From NCBI GenBank assembly GCA_003223215.1, contig QHYH01000168.1, positions 1 to 37,138 on the forward strand: 37,138 nucleotides of DNA, read 5' to 3'. Position numbers and translations under genes: made by a program. Numbering within the stretch: position 1 is the stretch's first letter; each line of letters opens with the position of its first letter. Below the pieces are notes generated by a model that had not been told where the DNA came from, did not search any database, and saw only the letters and a list, made by a program, of their open reading frames with translations. The DNA is from Acidobacteriota bacterium. Lineage in GTDB: Bacteria > Acidobacteriota > Terriglobia > Acidiferrales > UBA7541. This document shows, piece after piece, positions 1 through 9,442 of this stretch.

Positions 1-186
1 GTATGCGACGCTCAATCATCCTTGCAATTATGGAGCACTATGCCATTTTTGCAAGGTATTTACCCTGGTGAGCCTAGACTGTCTCGGATACCGTACCGTA
101 CGGCCCTCTCCACGGACCATTTAAGCGGCCTCTTGGAACCAAGTTCGAAAATCGTCTGCTAGGCCCGACCACTTACCCCACTACTT

Positions 187-1970
187 TCATGCAGTTGCAG
201 TCATTTCCAAATCGCGCGCAAATTCGAGTTTCCGTCCAATAACGAGGATTTTGGACGGAAGCTCGAAACCCAAACCGGCTTTCTCTGCCATTTCTTTGCG
301 AAACGCCACGTTCGATTTGATCTTGTCGTAGAGGTCGGACATACCCTCTCCGGCATGGCGCATCCAGAACTGCAAGACGCCGGGAGGGGTGGCCGTGAAG
401 TTCCGCAGGTACGTGTTGCGAAAGCGACGGAACGCATGGACGCCGCACTTTGGCTGGCCGAGCTTGGCCAGGATTGGGTGCAGCTTGCGCCGCAGGACGC
501 TCGACTGGTGAAGTGGCCTGCCGCGCCGTGAGACGAACAGCAGGCCTGAATTCCTGTCACCAATGAACTCCCGCAGCATGCCCGCCATGTCCGGATGAAG
601 GTCCACTTCCCGTTCGCCGCTTACGGTTTTCAGGCGGTCTTGCACTTCCGAGCCCCAGGCCTTCTGGACAATCTTGATGGTGGAGCAGTCCGGGGAAATG
701 TTATTGATGTTAAGTCCAAGAGCTTCCCCAAACCGCAGCCCCGATGAGGCCAGAAGCGCGAACAGTACACGGTATTTCTGCTCGTCCGTATTCCCGACAA
801 TGGCTGTGACTACGTCGCCGGTGAACGATGGTCGCCGCTGCTTCTGTGGATTGACCACGGGCATCTCGATATACTCATGGTCCCATTCCACATTGAAGAC
901 TCGCTGGTGTGTCGGCTCGCACTCTACGCGGTGGGTTGTCCCCCTCTTGTGTGCTTTCTTGAGATCAGCGCTCTCACGGGGGGCTCTGCCCCCCGAACCC
1001 CCCGGCATTTATTTCCCCGCCCGGATGCAGGGCGCGGTGCGGTAAGTCATCGGCGATACAGGCACATCCGCCCGTCAGGGCGGCTGCTACACGGTGCCCG
1101 GAAGACGCGCACTGCACTCGTCGCCCGCCAAGTTCCCGTTCCCGTTCCGCCGCGCATACACGGGCGTGCGGGAACGGCGGGAACGATCGCAAGAATCGCT
1201 GGAGAAAACGATCCCCACGGCTTCCCAACTTGTCCCACAGCGGTTCGGGATTTGCGAGGCTTGTGTTTTGAGACCCTTACAGACTGTCCCAGGTCGAATC
1301 GGAAAATCCGCATCTCGCCCTGTCCCATTCCGCGATCCCATGGAGGAATTCCGGTGACCGGAACGGCTTCCATCACGCGATTCCCGACGATACTCCGGGA
1401 CGCTAGCCCTTCAAACCGCCGCGTATAATTCGCAACGGAACAGCCTGGCCTTTCTCGTCGCGCACCGACTTCATCACGATCTTCACAACCTGGGAGTAAT
1501 TGGAAACCGACTTCGGAGACAGGCCACCTTCGACCATCGTGTCTACGAGCTTTTTCAAGCTCGCGTTGTTGATGGATTCGAGCGGCAGATCGCCGAGGTT
1601 TGGGTTAATCCACTTCTCCAGGGCATACGCCCACGTTGCAATGGTGGACGGTGCCAAGGGCTGCTTACGCCTACGGTTGCGCATGCCTTCGAGCCATGTG
1701 TCGGCCTGTTCGCGGAAGGTCACGCCATTGCTCGACTGTGTTACCACTTTGTCGAAATACTCCTGGGTGTCCACTCCGCTGGCCGCGATGATCTCCTTGG
1801 CCTTGCGTTCCCGTTCGGATGCTGAAAGGTTTGCCGGGGCCGGAGATCGGACAGATTCTCTCGTAGACCCGCTGCCGCTTCTCTTGTCCCGCGACATCCT
1901 TCCAGTAACGAACCACGTACCAATTACCTTCCTTCTGAATACTGCCTGACTGCCCAGATCGCCTTGACAT
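187..1970 (-). pseudogene. Tyrosine recombinase (phage-type integrase), frameshifted and interrupted
   Basis: Three segments add up to one integrase of about 400 residues. Segment 1 starts at ATG 1970 (MSRRSGQSGSIQKEGNWYVV), a typical Arm-type N-terminus. It runs to about 1835, where the frame changes. Segment 2 (about 1831-1439) is the helical core-binding domain (FREQADTWLEG, APSTIATWAYALEKWI). Segment 3 (about 890-187) is the catalytic domain, with Arg in SSGLRFGEAL, the HAFRR box (HxxR), a later His (RHAGEG) and Tyr (DLYDKI), so the active-site set is complete. Segments 2 and 3 are separated by about 545 bp of unrelated DNA. The family carries out site-specific integration and excision of mobile elements. 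This copy cannot make a full protein unless the frameshift is a sequencing error and the insert is removed. The permease stump just upstream (2252-2383) suggests this is one edge of an inserted or rearranged segment. Confidence 0.8.
891..1439. other. Insertion splitting the integrase gene
   Basis: This segment separates the integrase residues that end in DEKGQAV from those that begin at VEWDHEYI. It contains a G/C-run hairpin (about 977-1004, GGGGGGCTCTGCCCCCC) and an imperfect inverted repeat around 1134-1186 (GTTCCCGTTCC facing GGGAACGGCGGGAAC). I see no transposase and no convincing ORF; the overlapping frames on both strands have no recognisable domain. It could be a small non-autonomous element or the scar of a rearrangement. 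No target-site duplication was recognised. Confidence 0.5.
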
Positions 1971-2251
1971 GGACTTTCTTCCTATCCGTGCTGGCTTCTC
2001 TGGTGTCGCAGGCGACATGGTAACGTGACTCGTGCTATTGGGCAATGGAACGGCCATAGCAGTACTTGGTCCGGCGCAATCCGGAAAACAACACTCCCTC
2101 GTCGTCGCGTCGATTGGTGTTGTTGGGGACAGGCCCATACGCGCGCTTGGAATGTTTCTCGGATGAACTGACTTCGATAGCCTTTTCGTCTGCTTTTTTA
2201 CACGCTCCATGACTTATTCCCTGGCTGGAAGGCAAAACGGTCGATTCGATG

Positions 2252-2383
2252 TGCGACATATTCCTGGGTTTTTCGTTCGAGGTGGTCGCGCAGCTCGTCA
2301 TCTAATTCCTGGTCCGCCTGTGCCCAGCGGAATAACAACCGTAACCGTAGCGGAATTGTGAACAGCCAATGCTCCGGTCGCAT
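2252..2383 (-). pseudogene. N-terminal stump of a third ADOP-type permease
   Basis: Starting at ATG 2383, behind a good Shine-Dalgarno (AAGGAGGACC), the first 44 codons (MRPEHWLFTIPLRLRLLFRW... to EYVA) match the N-termini of the two intact downstream-oriented permeases at 5229 and 7923 almost residue for residue. After about position 2252 the similarity ends abruptly and the frame continues into unrelated sequence with a stop near 2198. The gene was therefore cut by the event that brought in the neighbouring integrase segment. It lies 110 bp after the stop of the intact permease and would have been the third permease of the same operon. No function is expected. Confidence 0.75.
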
Positions 2384-2493
2384 TCCCCGGTCCTCCTTAC
2401 TCCTATGAAAATAGCTGCCTATCGCGTTGAAAACAAAGCATAGGTGCCTGGGTCCATTTTCATCCTTCGTTGTGGCACTCCGAGAGCCATGAG

Positions 2494-5229
2494 TTACTCG
2501 TATCTCAAGGCGACCATCGGATCGACGCGCATCGCGCGCCGTGCCGGTAGATAGCCGGCCGCCACGTTGAGCACTACCAACAGAGTCGCCGCGACAACCA
2601 TTGTCGCGGGGTCGGATGGCTTGATGCTGAACAGCATGCTGGACACCAGCCGGCCAGCAGCCAACGCGATCGGGACGCCCAGGGCAAGCCCGGTGCTTGC
2701 GAAGAGCAGACCGTCGCGCAGGATCATCCAAAAAACGCGAGAGCGCGGAGCTCCGAGCGCAACGCGGATACCAATCTCGTTAGTCCTCTGAGTAACTCCA
2801 TAGGACATCAATCCATAAATTCCAATCGAAGCCAGAAAAACTGCTAGAAAGCCGAAGAAGGCGGAAAGGCGGGCGGTCAAGGATTGGCTCGCAACCGAGC
2901 GATGCACTTGTTCGGATAGGGTGCCTTGATAAACGAGCGGTAGGCTAGGATCCACCGAAGCGGCGGCGCTACGGACCTCGGGGATGATGGCATGAGGGTC
3001 GCCGGAATAGCGCACCTCGAAATCGTAGTAAAAGTGCTTAAGGACCTGGGAATAGAGATAGTAAGCGCCCGGTTGCGGACTCTCGTCGAGGCTCTCGTAT
3101 TTTGCGTCCTTGACCACACCAATGACTTCGAAATCGGCGGCATGTGCGGAATCGCTTTCGATGCCAAACCGGCGGCCAATTGGAGAACCACCCGGAAAAT
3201 AGATGCGCGCCATCGTTTCGTTGATTACGGCGACCTTCGGCGATGTGGCGGCATCCTGCGGGCCAAAAGTGCGTCCGATGAGTAAGGGAATTCCCATCGT
3301 GGCGAAGTAGCCCGCTCCGACTGCGTTGTGGATGACGTGGGGGTTGTCTCCCGCATTTGGAGTCGCCCCGAGCACGGAGACTGGTGTGCGCCACGTGCCC
3401 TGATTGAAAGTCGACAGAGACACGCTGTCAGCCCGAACGCCAGGTTCGGCAGCTATTCTCTGTTCGAGCTGTTGGTAGAGATTTACGAGGCGGGAATCCA
3501 GTTCGTAGCCAAGGGCCGGCGGATCGATTGAGAAAAGCACAACTTCCTTTTCATCGAATCCCCGGTTTACGCGCGTGAGATTGACCAGGGTACGCAGAAA
3601 CAGACCGGCGCCGATGAGAAGCACAAAGGAAAGCGCGACCTGAGAGACGATCAACGCACTGGAAAAACGGCTGCGCACGCCCAACGCAGCGGCACCTCGC
3701 CCAGACTTAAAAGCGTCGGTGAGGTTAACGTGCGTGGAGCGCAGCGCGGGCAGCGTGCCAAAAAGAAGTGCAGTGACAAGCGAGATCAGAAAAGTGAAAG
3801 CAAGGAGACGCACATCAGGCGCGATGTTGAGCGGGAGCGACTCCGGTCCGGCAGAGATCCATACCAGGATAGCCCGGCTGGCCCATGAGGCGAACAAAAG
3901 TCCTAGCACCCCGCCAAGACAAGCCAGCAGCAGGCTTTCAGTAAGCAATTGACGGAACACTCGCGCGCGACCAGCGCCAACGGCGGTACGCACAGCGATT
4001 TCTCGCTGACGGTTGGCCGAACGAGCTAACAATAGGTTGGCGATATTCGCGCAGGCAATCAGTAAGACCAAAGCCACAACAACCAATAAGATTTGCAAAG
4101 GCAACGAGTACTCACGCAGTTCCGAAAGGCCGCGCGCGGCAGAAGTGAGCGGAATCCATGCTTCGTCGATATTGCGCTGCCGATGGGGCGGGATGACCGG
4201 CCCAGCGAAATCGCGCCAGATCGCCTTGGCAAGAACATTGATGCCAGCTTCAGCCTGCGCAACCGAGACGCCGGGCTTAAGCCGCGCCAGAATGTAGAGA
4301 GAATCCCACCATCTATCTTCCAAGCCGTTCCAACCAGGCGAAACCTGCTTTTGCATAGAGAGTGGAATCCAAACATCGGGAGATTCACCCACCGTGGTGC
4401 CGGAGAAGTTGCCAGCGGTCACGCCGACGATGCTGTAGAGCGTCGGGCCGATGGCTATGGTCTTGCCGATGACCGCAGGGTCGCGGGCGAAGCGCCGCGT
4501 CCACCAGGAATAGCTAATCATGGCGATCGCCTGCGCGCCCAGTGGTTCGTCATCCAGCTTCGTGAACTCCCGGCCTAGAATCGGCTCGACGCCGAGCATA
4601 GAGAAATAGGTCCCGGAGACGAGCTGCACATTCATCGGCTCCAGGCTCGCACTGCCCTCCACTCTACCGTGCATTCCGTCGAACAGCACACTCATCATGG
4701 CGCTGGTCTCTGAGAAGACCTGATTCCTCTTTGCGAGCTCTTCGTAAAAGCGATATGAGTAAAGTACGTCGTCCACACCACCGGTGCTTCCCTGGCCCCG
4801 CCCTGTGCCGAGGAGGACAAGTTCTTTCGGGTTCTTTACGGGCAAGTTGCGGAGCAGGACGGCGTTCAGGATGCTAAAAATCGCGGTGTTGGCACCGATG
4901 CCGAGCGCGAGGGTCAGGACAGCGACGATTGTGAACCCAGGGGATTTGCGCAGCGTACGCGTCCCAAAGCGCAAATCCTGAACGAAATCCTGGATCCAAT
5001 TTACACGTCGCGCGTCGCGGCACTGCTCTTTGGTTTGCTCGATACCGCCCAAGTCGAGGCGCGCACGGCGGTGCGCCTCTTCTTGCGTCATCCCTTGCGC
5101 GACGTATTCCTCGGTTTTTCGTTCGAGGTGCTCGCGCAGCTCGTCGTCCAGTTCCTGGTCCGCCTGCGCCCAGCGAAACAACGACCGTAACCGTAGCGGA
5201 ATCGTGTACAGCCAATGCTCCGGTCGCAT
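2494..5229 (-). CDS. ADOP-family MacB/FtsX-like permease (PadR-associated)
   Basis: Large inner-membrane protein of 911 residues. Residues 1-80 are a soluble helical region (ELDDELREHLERKTEEYVAQ) shared by all permeases here. A first membrane helix lies at about 98-127, followed by a MacB-type periplasmic domain (about 130-370). A first FtsX block (about 378-500) contains the LLIACANIANLLLARSANRQREIAVR signature region. A second helix (about 524-550), a second periplasmic domain and a second FtsX block follow, and the protein ends RVDPMVALRYE. This duplicated layout is the acidobacterial ADOP family, whose members usually lack an adjacent ATPase; the substrate is unknown. ATG 5229 has AGGAGA upstream, overlapping the stop of the preceding permease 12 nt away, so the two are probably translated together. 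Intact, and the second gene after the PadR gene. I infer an efflux or mechanotransmission-like role only from the MacB relationship. Confidence 0.93.
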   Translation of the reverse strand: MRPEHWLYTIPLRLRSLFRWAQADQELDDELREHLERKTEEYVAQGMTQEEAHRRARLDLGGIEQTKEQCRDARRVNWIQDFVQDLRFGTRTLRKSPGFTIVAVLTLALGIGANTAIFSILNAVLLRNLPVKNPKELVLLGTGRGQGSTGGVDDVLYSYRFYEELAKRNQVFSETSAMMSVLFDGMHGRVEGSASLEPMNVQLVSGTYFSMLGVEPILGREFTKLDDEPLGAQAIAMISYSWWTRRFARDPAVIGKTIAIGPTLYSIVGVTAGNFSGTTVGESPDVWIPLSMQKQVSPGWNGLEDRWWDSLYILARLKPGVSVAQAEAGINVLAKAIWRDFAGPVIPPHRQRNIDEAWIPLTSAARGLSELREYSLPLQILLVVVALVLLIACANIANLLLARSANRQREIAVRTAVGAGRARVFRQLLTESLLLACLGGVLGLLFASWASRAILVWISAGPESLPLNIAPDVRLLAFTFLISLVTALLFGTLPALRSTHVNLTDAFKSGRGAAALGVRSRFSSALIVSQVALSFVLLIGAGLFLRTLVNLTRVNRGFDEKEVVLFSIDPPALGYELDSRLVNLYQQLEQRIAAEPGVRADSVSLSTFNQGTWRTPVSVLGATPNAGDNPHVIHNAVGAGYFATMGIPLLIGRTFGPQDAATSPKVAVINETMARIYFPGGSPIGRRFGIESDSAHAADFEVIGVVKDAKYESLDESPQPGAYYLYSQVLKHFYYDFEVRYSGDPHAIIPEVRSAAASVDPSLPLVYQGTLSEQVHRSVASQSLTARLSAFFGFLAVFLASIGIYGLMSYGVTQRTNEIGIRVALGAPRSRVFWMILRDGLLFASTGLALGVPIALAAGRLVSSMLFSIKPSDPATMVVAATLLVVLNVAAGYLPARRAMRVDPMVALRYE

Positions 5230-5241
5230 TTCCGATCTCTC

Positions 5242-7923
5242 CTATTCGTACCGCAGCGCCACCATAGGATCGACGCGCGTCGCGCGCCGTGCCGGGAGGT
5301 AGCTCGCGACTAGGGCCAAAATCAGCAGCAATGAAGGGACAATGACGAATGCCATCGGGTCATGCGCGCTAAGACCGAAAAGCATGCTGGAAAGCACCCA
5401 AGACACCGCGGCACATCCGGCTACGCCAACGAGCCCGCCAACCAGGACCGGGCGCATGGCTTGCCGCAAGACAAGGTTCATGATTTCGCCGCCGTCAGCG
5501 CCGAGCGCCATGCGGACGCCGATCTCGTGCACGCGTCGGCTCACACTGTAAGACACCACTCCATATACGCCGATCGAAGCGAGCAGAAGCGCTAGGGCGC
5601 CAAGTGCTCCCGAGAGCGCGGCCACAATGCGCGAGGGCTGACGCCAAACTTCGAGGTAATCCTCGAGTTTGGTCACGTCGACGGGCAGGTCGGCGTCGAG
5701 CGACTGCACTACATTGCGAATGCCTTTCGCGGTCGCGGGGAAGTCTCCCGCATAGCGAACCAGCACGTAAACGCGAAGATTATCTTGCGGCCCAGCAGGA
5801 AAATAGAGATACGTCGTGTGGACATCGCCGAGGTGCGCGACTTGTGCGTCCCTCGCCACTCCGATAACCGAATATTCCCGCCCTCTGCTTTCGCGTAGTG
5901 TTTTTGCCAGTGCATCTTCGTCGGGCCAAAGTCGCCGCGCTGTGGATTCTGTAACGACTACTCCGGGCGAGTCATGTGTCTCTCCTGGCAGAAATCCGCG
6001 GCCCCGCACGATGGGAACGCCGACAACAGAGAAATATTCCGGGGAAACGTGGTTGTATTCCATTCCAATTTTCTCAACACGGCCGGGAACTGTGAACGCG
6101 TCGGCGCTGAAGTCGTGGCTCAGCGGCGCGCACTCTGCCTGCGCAACTTCGATTACGCCTGGCAGCTCCGAAATGCGCTGCCGCAAGCGCCCCATAAATG
6201 CCGTCCCTCGGGTATCGTCGTAGCCCTGCTGCCCGAGGTTCAGAAACATCGTCGCGACGCCCTTCATTTCAAATCCGGGATCCACTGTCTGCGCATGGTA
6301 AAGTCCGCGCAACAGCAGTCCTGCCGCCAACAGTAGGATCATGCACACCGCGACTTGCGTGCCCACCAACGCGTTGCGCAAAAACCGCCCGCTTCTTTTG
6401 CCGGGGCCGGAATGAGCGCCATCTTCCTTCAGCGAAGTGTTCAGGTCCTGTCGCGAACTCTGCAAAGCCGGAATCAGCCCAAACCCGATCCCCGTCAAGA
6501 ACGTAAGCCCCAGCCCGTAGCCGAGCACACGGAAGTCGGGCGCAACATTCACCGCGAGGGTGGAAACCTGATGCGGCAGGTGAGAGATTATGAGCCGCGT
6601 GATTGCTTCGAAGGACCAGAATGCAAGCAGCGACCCGAGCGTACCCCCGATCAAGGAAAGCAGAAGGCTCTCCGTCAGCAATTGCCGCACCAAACGCCAC
6701 CGGCTGGCGCCAATGGATAGCCGCAGTGCGATTTCCTTCTGCCGCACCGACGCCCGCGCCAGCAAGAGATTGGCCACATTCGCGCACGCAACCAGCAGAA
6801 CGAGTCCGAAAGCCGCGAGAATTACAGAAACGACGGGAGTCAGGATCTCCCGTTCCATTTGCCTGTTGAAAAATGTCGCTGTGCGGATCGCCAACGAGGT
6901 AGTCCGTCCAGGATGCAGTAGGTCAATTCGCCCGGCAATGACGCCGAGGTCCGCGCGCACCTGCTCCATCGTCACGCCAGGCTGCACGCGCCCAAGCACC
7001 GCCAGCCAGCTCAAATTGTCATCCGCCATGCGATCGCTCCACGGGTCCAGTGCTTTTTGCATGGTTATGGGTGCCCAAAATGAGCTGGGAATCGGCTCTG
7101 TGCCCCTGAATCCCGGCGGCGCAATTCCAACCACGGTGTATGCTGTGCGATTTAGGATGATCCTTTTGCCCACGAGCGACGCGTGGCTTGCGAACGTGCC
7201 TCGCCATAAATCATCGCTAATCACCACCACAGCGTTTCCACCTGGCGCGGCACAATCAGATTCGAGAAATCCACGGCCCTGTCCGGGATGTTCTCCGAGA
7301 ACCTCGAAGTAGTTGCAGGTAGCTAAAGTTCCTGTGAGCTCCTTCATCTTGCCACCGCCTAGGGTTGCTTCAACAAAGGGCTCATAGGCTAAAAGTCCCG
7401 AGAAGACGTGATTGTGGTCGCGATAGTCCAGATATTCCGAGTAGGAAAGCATGCTGGACCCGTTGTGCGCGTTGCGCTTGAATCTTCCGTGAAGGATCTG
7501 ATCTATGCTGACCACTTGTTCGGCGCGAGGAATCGGAAGCAGACGCAGCGCGGCGCCGTTCAGCACGGAAAAGATTCCCACATTGATTCCAACGCCCAGA
7601 GCAATCGCCAACACGGCGGCCGCTGTAAATCCCGGGTTCTGCCACAGCATCCGCAGACCGTAACGCAAATCCTGGAAAAAGTTCTCAACGAGATTCACGC
7701 CGCGAGCGTCGCGGCATTTCTCTTTGGTCTGCTCGATACCGCCTAGGTCCAGTCGCGCACGGCGGTGCGCCTCTTCTTGCGTCATCCCTTGCGCCATGTA
7801 TTCCTCGGTTTTCCGTTCGAGGTGGTCGCGCAGCTCGTCGTCCAATTCCTGGTCGGCCTGTGCCCGGTGAAACAACGACCGCAGCCGCAGTGAAATCGTG
7901 TACAGCCAATGTGCCGGTCGCAT
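5242..7923 (-). CDS. ADOP-family MacB/FtsX-like permease (first of tandem pair)
   Basis: Inner-membrane permease of 893 residues with the same order as its neighbour: soluble N-terminus (DELRDHLERKTEEYMAQG), membrane helix (AAAVLAIALGVGINVGIFSV), periplasmic domain, FtsX block (LVACANVANLLLARASVRQK), then a second copy of helix, periplasmic domain and FtsX, ending RVDPMVALRYE. I choose ATG 7923 rather than TTG 7929, because the GGAGG lies six bases before the ATG but directly abuts the TTG. The gene begins 30 nt after the PadR stop and its own stop is 12 nt before the next permease, so PadR and the permeases form an operon-like block. The periplasmic parts have diverged from the neighbour while the N-terminal ~44 codons are nearly the same, which fits tandem duplication followed by diversification. 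No ATP-binding partner is present. Substrate unknown. Confidence 0.93.
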   Translation of the reverse strand: MRPAHWLYTISLRLRSLFHRAQADQELDDELRDHLERKTEEYMAQGMTQEEAHRRARLDLGGIEQTKEKCRDARGVNLVENFFQDLRYGLRMLWQNPGFTAAAVLAIALGVGINVGIFSVLNGAALRLLPIPRAEQVVSIDQILHGRFKRNAHNGSSMLSYSEYLDYRDHNHVFSGLLAYEPFVEATLGGGKMKELTGTLATCNYFEVLGEHPGQGRGFLESDCAAPGGNAVVVISDDLWRGTFASHASLVGKRIILNRTAYTVVGIAPPGFRGTEPIPSSFWAPITMQKALDPWSDRMADDNLSWLAVLGRVQPGVTMEQVRADLGVIAGRIDLLHPGRTTSLAIRTATFFNRQMEREILTPVVSVILAAFGLVLLVACANVANLLLARASVRQKEIALRLSIGASRWRLVRQLLTESLLLSLIGGTLGSLLAFWSFEAITRLIISHLPHQVSTLAVNVAPDFRVLGYGLGLTFLTGIGFGLIPALQSSRQDLNTSLKEDGAHSGPGKRSGRFLRNALVGTQVAVCMILLLAAGLLLRGLYHAQTVDPGFEMKGVATMFLNLGQQGYDDTRGTAFMGRLRQRISELPGVIEVAQAECAPLSHDFSADAFTVPGRVEKIGMEYNHVSPEYFSVVGVPIVRGRGFLPGETHDSPGVVVTESTARRLWPDEDALAKTLRESRGREYSVIGVARDAQVAHLGDVHTTYLYFPAGPQDNLRVYVLVRYAGDFPATAKGIRNVVQSLDADLPVDVTKLEDYLEVWRQPSRIVAALSGALGALALLLASIGVYGVVSYSVSRRVHEIGVRMALGADGGEIMNLVLRQAMRPVLVGGLVGVAGCAAVSWVLSSMLFGLSAHDPMAFVIVPSLLLILALVASYLPARRATRVDPMVALRYE

Positions 7924-7953
7924 CTCCAACCTCCGTTTCGCGCCGCGCGACGC

Positions 7954-8295
7954 TCACGCCTCTTTCAGTTTGATAACCCGCGAAATGGCGCTCGAAAGCC
8001 TGCCCCAGTTGTCTGCTTCTTTTTCGAGCTGTCGCCGCCCAGCCGTGTCAGCGAATAGTATTTCGCGCGCCGCCCATACTCGGAAGTTTTCCACTCGGCT
8101 GTAATCCAGCCCTCTTGCTCCAGCTTGTGCAGAGCCGGGTACAAGGACCCGTCGCTCACCTGCAAGACCGTCGCCCGACACCTGCTTTAACCGCTGGCTC
8201 ACAGCGAAACCGTTCATCGGTTCAAGCGCAAGAATTTTCAGCAGCAACATGTCCAACGTGCCCTGCACCAGATCCGAAGGTTTGCTCGTGTCCAT
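7954..8295 (-). pseudogene. PadR-family regulator with two compensating frameshifts
   Basis: From ATG 8295 the frame reads MDTSKPSDLVQGTLDMLLLK and on to RLKQVSGD, the start of the PadR winged helix. At about 8168 one extra G shifts the frame. The next stretch, LQVSDGSLYPALHKLEQEGW to YYSLTR, is the DNA-binding wing in a second frame. At about 8041 one base is missing and the original frame returns for RRQLEKEADNWGRL to the stop at 7954. Correcting both gives a normal PadR of about 113 residues, very like the intact one at 28078. These regulators usually repress the permease genes beside them. If the indels are real, the middle third of the protein is scrambled and repression would be lost. 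If they are assembly errors, the gene is intact. Confidence 0.85.
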
Positions 8296-8477
8296 GCCCT
8301 CGGTAACCGAGGCTAGCACCTCTGCCCTCGGTAAGCAAGGGGGGATGCTTTTCAAACTGCTTTGCCTCTGCCCGCGCCCGTTCAGCCGGACAGGTGACAC
8401 GAAAGTTGAAATGAGGCTTGCGACACGGGAAAATCCGGTCAAAGACAAAATCCCGGCAGGGAGAGTATAATGAATTG

Positions 8478-8681
8478 ATGAACTGCCAAGTGAAGGACGA
8501 ACTGGTGAGTCGGCTCATCGCTTTGAATAACAAACTCAATTTGCTCAGTCCTGATCTGGTACATGGGGACGAAGAACGCGCGGAAGTGCAACAGCAACGT
8601 GAGAGCTTATACGCCGAGATCAAGCACCACAGGACGAAAGGACACGAAGGCAAACCGTGCCCTGCGGCAAAACAGGTCTAG
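8478..8681 (+). CDS. Small hypothetical protein
   Basis: Encodes 67 residues from ATG 8478: a helical N-terminal half (ELVSRLIALNNKLNLL), an acidic and Gln-rich middle (DEERAEVQQQRESLYAEI) and a basic His/Lys tail (KHHRTKGHEGKPCPAAKQV). Charge pattern and codon use look like a real protein, and I have the impression of similar short acidobacterial proteins, but I cannot name a family. The upstream sequence GGGAGAGTATAATGAATTGATG has two ATGs. The first (8470) gives only Met-Asn before a TGA that overlaps the second ATG, so translation may start by reinitiation. It is divergent from the PadR-permease block, with about 180 bp between the two starts. Confidence 0.5.
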   Translation: MNCQVKDELVSRLIALNNKLNLLSPDLVHGDEERAEVQQQRESLYAEIKHHRTKGHEGKPCPAAKQV

Positions 8682-9001
8682 GCCAGTCGTCCCTGCCTGG
8701 CTTGGCAAGCGAATCAGCGCAGTTCGAGCCAACACTGTTCCATTTTCCATCATTTTCCAATTCCAAGTGCTTTGACTGCTCCAGCCCTGCCAAACAAGCC
8801 TAAATTCCCAGCTTGGCAACATTGTCCCAGGCGCTTTGGATTCAGTTATAGCCAAGCAAGTGTGTCAACGCGTAGGGACTGAACTGTCGAGAAAACTTAG
8901 TTTTTGTAGCCAGGATTGGTGTCCATTTAGTGTCCACATTGCAGAGGATTGTGCAGAAGCAATGGACAAAAGAGAATTTTTGGAGAAAGCTATCAACCTA
9001 T
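8682..9001. other. Intergenic stretch without recognised genes
   Basis: I see no convincing coding sequence on either strand. A short direct repeat, GTGTCCA(TTTA)GTGTCCA, lies near 8919-8937. Overlapping open frames on both strands lack a start with a ribosome-binding site and have no recognisable motif. Confidence 0.4.
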
Positions 9002-9438
9002 TTAGTTACAGTCAGTTAGCTGGAAGCCTCGCGGTAGCAATAGTTTGCCTGCAAACTGAGGATAGAATCCCAGTTCTGGGCCCCGGAAGTAGTAGCACGG
9101 TTGATTGCCCGCCCAGTCTTGGACGGACTCGGCCGTTGGTCCGGAGAAGTCCTCGACGCTGAACTTGAAATAGTTGTTTCCTACGACCAATCCTGGTGGC
9201 CCTTTGGGATCATAACGGAACGGAATGCGTTCACGGCGAAGAGAGATTCACAGCGAGCAGTTCATTGGGTCCACATTACGCCCGCCGAGGAAAAACCGCT
9301 CTTCCCCCTGTCGACGCCAAGTAGTTCGCGGCCAGCGGAGTGGGAATCGTTTTTATGGATAAACGTGCGATCCTCCTGTCCATAGCCTTTGGTCATCGAG
9401 TAGCAGAAGATGAAACAGAAGTTGGTAGCGGCCGACAT
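9002..9438 (-). pseudogene. Unrecognised coding remnant beside the intron
   Basis: Two frames on the minus strand read like protein. From ATG 9438 comes a 57-residue frame (contains YSMTKGYGQEDRTFIHKND and ELLGVDRGKSGFSSAGV) that stops at 9265. A second frame from about 9247 down to 9002 contains RERIPFRYDPKGPPGLVVGN, FKFSVEDFSGPTAESV and NQPCYYFRGPELGFYPQ. The sequence between them carries stops in both frames, as expected for a gene broken by small indels. The composition (Gly, Pro, aromatic and Asp rich) suggests a beta-rich exported or enzyme domain, but I cannot assign a family. Its upstream end coincides with the 5' end of the group II-like intron, which may have interrupted it from the opposite strand. 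Confidence 0.35.
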
Positions 9439-9442
9439 GGCT

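Noticed and set aside
877-1428. Overlapping open frames of 80-180 codons on both strands in the integrase insert
   Set aside because: No ribosome-binding sites, biased Arg/Pro composition typical of GC-rich shadow frames, and no recognisable domain.
2198-2731. 177-codon minus-strand frame including the permease stump
   Set aside because: Only the part from ATG 2383 to about 2252 is homologous. The upstream codons are a shadow of the intact permease's 3' end and the downstream codons are past the breakpoint.
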